Positions 60,437 to 64,000 of a DNA stretch of 64,000 bases are shown here, piece by piece; the first letter of the stretch is position 1, and each line of letters begins with the position of its first letter. Below the pieces are notes generated by a model that worked only from the letters and a program-made list of their open reading frames with translations, was not told the origin of the DNA and did no database searches. The DNA comes from Bacillus_BD oryzisoli. Lineage in GTDB: Bacteria; Bacillota; Bacilli; Bacillales; Cytobacillaceae. The translations under genes were made by a program, and so were the position numbers. The stretch spans positions 3,134,001 through 3,198,000 of the forward strand of contig NZ_CP137640.1 in the NCBI RefSeq assembly GCF_036670025.1, read 5' to 3'.

Positions 60437-60503
60437 GAACGATCCATTTTAAATAATATGTAAAAAAACTTTACCGATTTAAAACAAATCTCAGATAAAT
60501 GTT

Positions 60504-60601
60504 TGGCGGGACCCCCTGGGAATCGAACCCAGCTGAGACAACACGTGCCTCACAGATGGTTTTGAAGACCACAGGGGACACCAGTGCCCCATTGATCCCC
60601 C
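60504..60601 (-). tRNA. selC: tRNA-Sec (anticodon UCA), copy 1
   Basis: The 98-base - strand sequence has the features of selenocysteine tRNA: a 6-bp D-stem with a 4-base loop (GGGGCA-CTGG-TGTCCC), anticodon loop CTTCAAA (TCA, reading UGA), a 7-bp variable arm (TGAGGCA / TGTCTCA), T-arm CTGGG-TTCGATT-CCCAG, and G-CCA encoded at the 3' end. The acceptor stem is the weak point: GGGGGATC against GGGGTCCC gives three G-C pairs, two wobbles, one G-C near the base and two mismatches. It lies 51 bp downstream of the kinase gene on the same strand. selA, selB and selD are not in this window. Confidence 0.75.
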
Positions 60602-60651
60602 GAAAAATGTCTATACGAAATATTCACTATTTTCCAGTGAAAACTAGCTTT

Positions 60652-61554
60652 TTAATCTTTCTTTTTTCTTTTCTTTCTTTTATTTTTTTCGCTTTCTTTT
60701 TCTCTCTTGTTCTTAAGCTTTTGGTTATCCCAATATTTATTTACTTTTTTTATGATCTTATTAGTATCATCTCCTCTGGCAAGCATCGTTTTTACCCACT
60801 GCTCTTTAAACACCTTGTGCATTAATCCTGCCATCAGTACAACATATCGTTTTTCATCTTTCGTTGTTAATAACTGTTTCATGTCAATCTTCACCTTTTT
60901 CTTTGTTTCCACATCATCCGTTTCTAATAGAAGTTGATAGATTTCAACGGCGATTTCCTCCATCCGGATATAATGAAGCCATTCATTATATAACTCCGGT
61001 GCGAGCTCCTCAACATGTGATAAAAACATGGCTTTGTTTTCGTTTCCAAGGGAATTCAATAGTTTCCGAGGATAAGGATACACACGGTCACGCCAAACAG
61101 TCCGAGCTACATCAATCACTTTCAAACTGCCATCTTCCTGTAAATAAACTTGACGTTTGTGATGATCGATTCGTTCGTAACCAATTTTCTTGAATGTAAT
61201 TAGCATATCAATTAATTTAATCGATAGTTCCTTAGAAAGCGGCTGTGACTGTAAATATTCCCGCAAATCAACCCCCGTGATAATATCCATCGCAATATAA
61301 AGCGGACCCTTATGATGAACCTTTGGAAATAATTCTGTATGCTGTCCCAGTGATAGCGCGTAATACTCACGATCACAATCTTCAGTATTCCCAAACACTT
61401 TTACGCAAATGTTATCATTGACTTTAAAAACGGCCCCCTGCTTCCCTTTCCCAATCATTTCTAAAGGAGAATCATTTACCACCTCGACATCTTCATCAAT
61501 TCTGTTTTTCACTTTTATGTCTTTCACACATTTTTTTAAAAACTTTATATTCAT
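60652..61554 (-). CDS. atypical protein-kinase-fold protein with Lys-rich tail
   Basis: The 300-residue protein has a kinase-like N-lobe with the Gly-rich loop IGKGKQGAVFKV (34-45), the VAIK-type lysine in ICVKVFG (K52), and a C-lobe with IDHHKRQVYLQEDGSLKVID (HRD and DFG positions replaced by HHK and VIDVA, Asp148). Remnants of the catalytic loop fit the YrzF/RIO-like atypical kinases found in Bacillus. The last 30 residues are a Lys/Arg/Glu tail that may bind RNA or membrane. AAAGGAG precedes the ATG. Catalytic activity is uncertain because the HRD Asp is not evident. Confidence 0.75.
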   Translation of the reverse strand: MNIKFLKKCVKDIKVKNRIDEDVEVVNDSPLEMIGKGKQGAVFKVNDNICVKVFGNTEDCDREYYALSLGQHTELFPKVHHKGPLYIAMDIITGVDLREYLQSQPLSKELSIKLIDMLITFKKIGYERIDHHKRQVYLQEDGSLKVIDVARTVWRDRVYPYPRKLLNSLGNENKAMFLSHVEELAPELYNEWLHYIRMEEIAVEIYQLLLETDDVETKKKVKIDMKQLLTTKDEKRYVVLMAGLMHKVFKEQWVKTMLARGDDTNKIIKKVNKYWDNQKLKNKREKESEKNKRKKRKKKD

Positions 61555-61781
61555 ATAAGCACTCCTTTATTCTAAACACACTATGTCTGACTGTAGATTC
61601 CAATAGTACATTTAATTCAAAGTGCGAACAAAATGTGTAGCCAAGCATCACTCAAAAATGAAAAAAAATTAAGTAGGACTAAAAAAGAAATGAAATCTAG
61701 AATGATAAGTTAAGTTAGAGTGATACTACGTCAAGAAATTAGACACAGATTTTTCTACCGCTCTTTCGCTTGGTGACCATT

Positions 61782-61821
61782 ATAAAAAAGTTTAAATAAA
61801 GTGCAGTTTAAACTTTTTTAT
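61782..61821. repeat. 15-bp inverted repeat at the edge of the IS3 relic
   Basis: ATAAAAAAGTTTAAA (61782-61796) and TTTAAACTTTTTTAT (61807-61821) are perfect complements around ten bases. The right arm overlaps the stop codon of the transposase relic, so it is probably the element's transcription terminator. The remaining sequence from 61555 to 61781 shows no gene. Confidence 0.6.
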
Positions 61822-62042
61822 CGATTAAAATCAGACTGCAGAATTCCATACATTCGCTCAAATTCATTCGGTGTTTAGTACCCAAAAGTCGAATGGATCC
61901 GCTTGGAATTATAGAAAAACTCGACGTATTCAAATAATGATTTCTTCGCTTCTTCTCTCGTTTTATATTTGGTCTAATAGACTAGTTCACGTTTAAGAAT
62001 GCCGTCAAAAGACTCGATACAAGCGTTGTCATAACAATTTCC
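61818..62042 (-). pseudogene. IS3-family transposase (OrfB integrase domain), C-terminal relic
   Basis: The frame reads GNCYDNACIESFDGILKREL, VY, stop, TKYKTREEAKKSLFEYVEFF, YNSKRIHSTFGY, stop, TPNEFERMYG. This is the end of the rve/DDE domain of IS3-family (IS150-like) OrfB, with the catalytic Glu in ACIESF. Two in-frame stops (TAG and TAA) and loss of the N-terminal part show it is dead. It marks past insertion next to the tRNA-Sec genes. Confidence 0.88.
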
Positions 62043-62052
62043 AAATAAAAGA

Positions 62053-62112
62053 ACAAGTTAGAAGCAAATAAGCGACACCAATTGAGGTGTCACTTATTTG
62101 CTTCTAACTTGT
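62053..62112. repeat. 27-bp inverted repeat (26 of 27 pairs)
   Basis: Arms from ACAAGTTAGAAGCAAATAAG to the matching CTTATTTGCTTCTAACTTGT (62053-62079 with 62086-62112) surround a six-base loop, with one mismatch. On the - strand it directly follows a 46-codon ORF and leads into TCTTTTATTT, so it is a strong terminator or the fused end of an insertion element. Confidence 0.75.
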
Positions 62113-62123
62113 ATAGTAGTCGC

Positions 62124-62264
62124 TTATAGTTCTTTGAGCAAGTGCTTCAGTTTTTTAAACGACTTAAATCGGTCAACCATTTTGAAAAGTGTTAATTCTT
62201 CAGTTACCTTTTTTGTACTTTTTGTACCTTGGCCGCGTCTGTACTTACGAATAGTTTTCAGCAT
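62124..62264 (-). CDS. 46-residue basic ORF, probable element relic
   Basis: The ORF reads MLKTIRKYRRGQGTKSTKKV, then a helix ending FKSFKKLKHLLKEL. It is strongly basic, has no ribosome site before its ATG, and lies between the IS3 relic and the second tRNA-Sec-like gene. It may be the C-terminal tail of a lost transposase. Called with low confidence because nothing in it is recognisable. Confidence 0.3.
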   Translation of the reverse strand: MLKTIRKYRRGQGTKSTKKVTEELTLFKMVDRFKSFKKLKHLLKEL

Positions 62265-62399
62265 AGAAATAGCCCACTATGGATATTTATAGGCGACTAA
62301 GAGTAAATGTCCTACACGGTTTCACTTAACGAACTCCATTATGTTATCCATTTAGATCGTGTGGGTAATATGTATTTCAAAACGTTAAAAATCCTAATT

Positions 62400-62501
62400 T
62401 GGCGGGAACCCCTGGGAATCGAACCCAGCTGAGACAACACCTGCCTCACGGACAGTTTTGAAGACCGCGTGGGACCACCAGTGAGTGCCCCATTGAGCCC
62501 C
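62400..62501 (-). tRNA. tRNA-Sec-like (anticodon UCA), copy 2
   Basis: About 102 bases closely resembling copy 1: identical anticodon loop CTTCAAA, variable-arm stem TGAGGCA/TGTCTCA, T-arm and GCCA end. The D-arm carries an extra CTCA-type insertion, so the 6-bp/4-base form of copy 1 is lost or needs a bulge. The acceptor stem (GGGGCTC against GGTTCCC) again has mismatches. It may be a functional variant or a decaying duplicate. The flanks differ from copy 1, apart from a short AAATGT just 5' of both. Confidence 0.6.
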
Positions 62502-62660
62502 TTCTAAATGTTTATTTATCGATGTTTATCCGTACCACTCCGACGGTTTCTTTTGACCATTCGCACGGTCCTTACATCGGTTCACACGGTTTATTATAAT
62601 ATAAAAGAATAAGATATTCAATAAAAGTATTATATATCATAAAAGAAAAACTAAAATCAA

Positions 62661-62822
62661 TTAATTGTTAAATTCTACGGTTATATCAACCGGATTTTTA
62701 GCTTCTTCGCCAATAATTATCACTGCAATGCCGATTGGTTCTTCCTTAACGGCGAATAGTTCAAGCTGGTATTCAAGTTTAATATCTCCTATTGTAGGAT
62801 GAGCGATAATATTAAAAGTGTG
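62661..62822 (-). pseudogene. relic of an MmyB-like HTH regulator (ligand-binding C-terminus)
   Basis: The open segment reads TFNIIAHPTIGDIKLEYQLE, LFAVKEEPIGIAVIIIGEEA, KNPVDITVEFNN and a TAA. HPxxGDxxLxYxxL is the hallmark of the MmyB-like ligand-binding domain that follows an Xre-type helix-turn-helix. The DNA-binding part and the start codon are absent, and an in-frame stop lies just upstream. Treated as a degraded gene. Confidence 0.45.
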
Positions 62823-62927
62823 TAATTAACACATAATGTTATTTAGTTTTAAGCTTCAAGGTGTCATTGCTTCCTTTTCGGATGATGATGTAAATCATAT
62901 TCCAGTGCAAAGTGTGAGATTAGTCTC

Positions 62928-62953
62928 GTTTAATTAAATCAATTTAATTAAAC
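62928..62953. promoter_or_regulatory. 26-bp perfect palindrome, operator candidate
   Basis: GTTTAATTAAAT-CA-ATTTAATTAAAC is an exact 12+2+12 palindrome lying three bases before a good promoter -35 box, with no following T-run, so a dimeric repressor or activator site is likely. Confidence 0.6.
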
Positions 62954-62955
62954 TG

Positions 62956-62984
62956 TTGATAGGATTTAATTTGTTTTTTATGTA
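62956..62984 (+). promoter_or_regulatory. sigma-A-type promoter
   Basis: TTGATA (62956-62961), a 17-bp spacer and TATGTA (62979-62984), followed 15 bases later by GGAGG. It reads rightward into the short ORF after 63000. Confidence 0.6.
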
Positions 62985-63003
62985 TCCTTGAAATAAAGGA
63001 GGT

Positions 63004-63174
63004 ATTAAAGAGTACGCATATAGCAATAGCATTAGCAAAGTGATGAGTAAATTAATTCTAGATAAAAAATATGTAACTGCGGTAATCATGCAAAAAGGTT
63101 CCGATGATCTTCATAAGTTAATACATACCGGTTATATGCTTAAAACAAAGTCACAACGAAACCGTTTTAAATAA
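63004..63174 (+). CDS. short ORF (43-56 residues) behind a palindromic operator
   Basis: AAAGGAGG at 62995-63002 is followed by an open frame IKEYAYSNSISKVMSKLILD, KKYVTAVIMQKGSDDLHKLI and HTGYMLKTKSQRNRFK. The SD abuts an ATT codon (63004); the first ATG in frame is at 63043 without a ribosome site. If ATT is not used the SD belongs to a start codon lost by mutation. A clean terminator (AAAGGACC / GGTCCTTT) follows. No family recognised; may be the N-terminal stub of a larger gene. Confidence 0.45.
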   Translation: MKEYAYSNSISKVMSKLILDKKYVTAVIMQKGSDDLHKLIHTGYMLKTKSQRNRFK

Positions 63175-63177
63175 AAA

Positions 63178-63201
63178 AAAGGACCGATCTTCTGGTCCTT
63201 T
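63178..63201 (+). terminator. intrinsic terminator of the short ORF
   Basis: An 8-bp perfect stem AAAGGACC / GGTCCTTT with an eight-base loop, preceded by A8 and followed by CTCGTTTTG. Confidence 0.85.
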
Positions 63202-63283
63202 CTCGTTTTGACGGCAACTTCAGCTAAAATTGTTCCGGAGTGGATACCGGGTTATCAATTTTGATTCTGGTTATGCAAAATTT

Positions 63284-63553
63284 CTAGGCCAATCCTTGTT
63301 CAGAACGGTATTGATCTTCGTCCGAAAGAATTTCATTCCTCATTTCTTGGTCTTCCATGTACCAATCACTTTCAGGATTACTTACGAGCGCCTCCAACTC
63401 TTCACGGCGCTTATCATAACGAAGCGATAGGTAACGAAGGAAGATTAAAGGTAAAACAAAGTTTTTATACTCAGACGGTGCAACACTGCCCCGGAGTTTT
63501 TTAGCTGCATCGAATAAGTCTGATGTGAAATTAATATCAGCTTTTAAAGCCAT
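63284..63553 (-). pseudogene. HsdM N-terminal fragment (type I restriction-modification methyltransferase)
   Basis: From ATG 63553 (GGAGG eight bases upstream) 89 residues read MALKADINFTSDLFDAAKKL, then KLRGSVAPSEYKNFVLPLIF and LRYLSLRYDKRREEL. That is the HsdM_N helical domain of a type I methyltransferase subunit, normally part of a protein of about 500 residues. The frame stops at TAG after DEDQYRSEQGLA, where a full HsdM would continue with the AdoMet-binding domain. No HsdS or HsdR gene is seen. A truncated relic with an intact promoter end. Confidence 0.85.
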
Positions 63554-63737
63554 TAAAAAAACCTCCAAAAATTTTAAGTGCACTTCTTTATTTCAAACCA
63601 AAATATGTAAGCTATTCCATCTATACTATATCAAAAAAGGCAATTTTCAACCATGTAGTTATGTGGTAATTATTTGAACAATTTATAATTTTGATATGAT
63701 AATATACTAATGTAGGCAGAAAATTAGGAGGGATATT

Positions 63738-63854
63738 ATGACCTTAGTAGTTGGAAATAGCTATACAGGAGAAGAATTATTTGAGCATTTATCTGAAACA
63801 GATGACATTGTGATTTTAGAAAATGGAGGGGCTATACAAATACTTACAAAGTAG
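63738..63854 (+). CDS. short 5' part of an interrupted gene
   Basis: With AGGAGGG seven bases before its ATG, the frame reads MTLVVGNSYTGEELFEHLSE, then TDDIVILENGGAIQILTK and a TAG. An adjoining open frame starting at about 63845 continues to the window edge, suggesting the two belong to one disrupted coding sequence. The short length prevents family assignment. Confidence 0.45.
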   Translation: MTLVVGNSYTGEELFEHLSETDDIVILENGGAIQILTK

Positions 63855-64000
63855 AGAGAGAATATAAAAGTAGTACTGTACACCAAAGAAAAGAGCACAG
63901 CATACTAGTACCTATACCAGGAACAAATCTTGTAGAGGTTGAAGATACTGAAATGGATTACCGGTTGAATGATTACATAGAAAGTACAGTATACATATTG
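63845..64000 (+). pseudogene. continuation frame running off the right edge
   Basis: A 52-codon frame with no stop reads YKVEREYKSSTVHQRKEHSI, LVPIPGTNLVEVEDTEMDYR and LNDYIESTVYIL to the last base. It overlaps the end of the previous short ORF in another frame, so a one-base insertion or two-base deletion near 63843-63850 would join them. Whether it is a pseudogene or an assembly error cannot be decided here. Confidence 0.4.

Noticed and set aside
60499..60825. A 108-codon + strand frame across tRNA-Sec copy 1 and the end of the kinase gene
   Set aside because: It spans a structured RNA gene and the antisense of a Lys-rich tail (giving Phe-rich sequence); no ribosome site.
1..64000. CRISPR array
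   Set aside because: No series of regularly spaced direct repeats was seen; repeats found are hairpins, a coding duplication, or isolated short repeats.
1..64000. rRNA genes, an origin of replication or prophage structural genes
   Set aside because: None of their hallmarks (16S/23S conserved blocks, DnaA-box cluster, capsid/portal/terminase proteins) appears on either strand.

Overview
The window reads as chromosome of a low-GC, aerobic, endospore-type Bacillaceae (a Bacillus/Neobacillus/Mesobacillus-like genome). This rests on strong AGGAGG ribosome binding sites, frequent TTG/GTG starts, many intrinsic terminators, a perfect CcpA cre box, and close B. subtilis-type families (YrhE/YrhG/YjgD formate dehydrogenase module, CitS/CitT/CitM, FadF/Etf, YhcX-like parts, DUF421, DUF1275, DUF3231). 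Genus placement is inference; there is no rRNA here.

Layout. 0-4.5 kb: formate dehydrogenase (Cys enzyme), its FNT channel (frameshifted) and a DUF1641 partner. 4.5-8.5 kb: a DRE-TIM aldolase, a DUF3231 stub, and a divergent TetR/MFS efflux pair. 8.5-15 kb: organic-acid genes, with a CitST-like two-component system, a CitM-type citrate/metal symporter under a cre box, an AEC carrier, a small DMT protein and a beta-hydroxyacid dehydrogenase. 15-21 kb: a GDP-fucose island (manA divergent from gmd-fcl-manC) ending in an unusual protein built of two near-identical glycosyltransferase-like domains. 21-24.6 kb: HpaI-type aldolase, DUF4145, DUF421 and a small duplicated protein. 24.7-35.1 kb: a V4R/PucR-type regulator followed (in the genome, preceded in transcription) by acyl-CoA dehydrogenase, EtfB, EtfA, FadF, 3-hydroxyacyl-CoA dehydrogenase, crotonase and a CoA-transferase. 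This is an almost complete short-chain beta-oxidation route to the quinone pool, lacking only a thiolase, with a 12-bp perfect inverted repeat upstream. 35.5-45.2 kb: DUF1275, PepF, MaoC + FabI-like reductase, Eis-like acetyltransferase, tRNA-Pro and tRNA-Leu, a second 3-hydroxyacyl-CoA dehydrogenase, two GNATs and a nitrilase that together look like a split YhcX. 45.6-50 kb: a LacI-controlled sugar/inositol-type module with an orphan binding protein and a frameshifted IolG-like dehydrogenase. 50-52 kb: a 41-residue gene and an L,D-transpeptidase.

52.1-60 kb holds a four-gene, translationally coupled operon, jetD-jetA-jetB-jetC, recognisable as a Wadjet (most likely type III) SMC-family plasmid/phage defence system. 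60-64 kb is decayed accessory DNA: two tRNA-Sec(UCA)-like genes 1.9 kb apart, an atypical protein kinase, an IS3-family transposase relic, a truncated HsdM, an MmyB-like relic, a palindromic operator in front of a 43-55 residue ORF, and a disrupted reading frame at the right edge.

The features I consider most worth follow-up are the paired tRNA-Sec genes with poorly pairing acceptor stems beside a Cys-type formate dehydrogenase, the Wadjet operon with its divergent Walker B sequence, the tandem glycosyltransferase of the GDP-fucose island, and the palindrome-controlled beta-oxidation operon. Nothing in the window was searched against databases; all family calls are from reading the translations.
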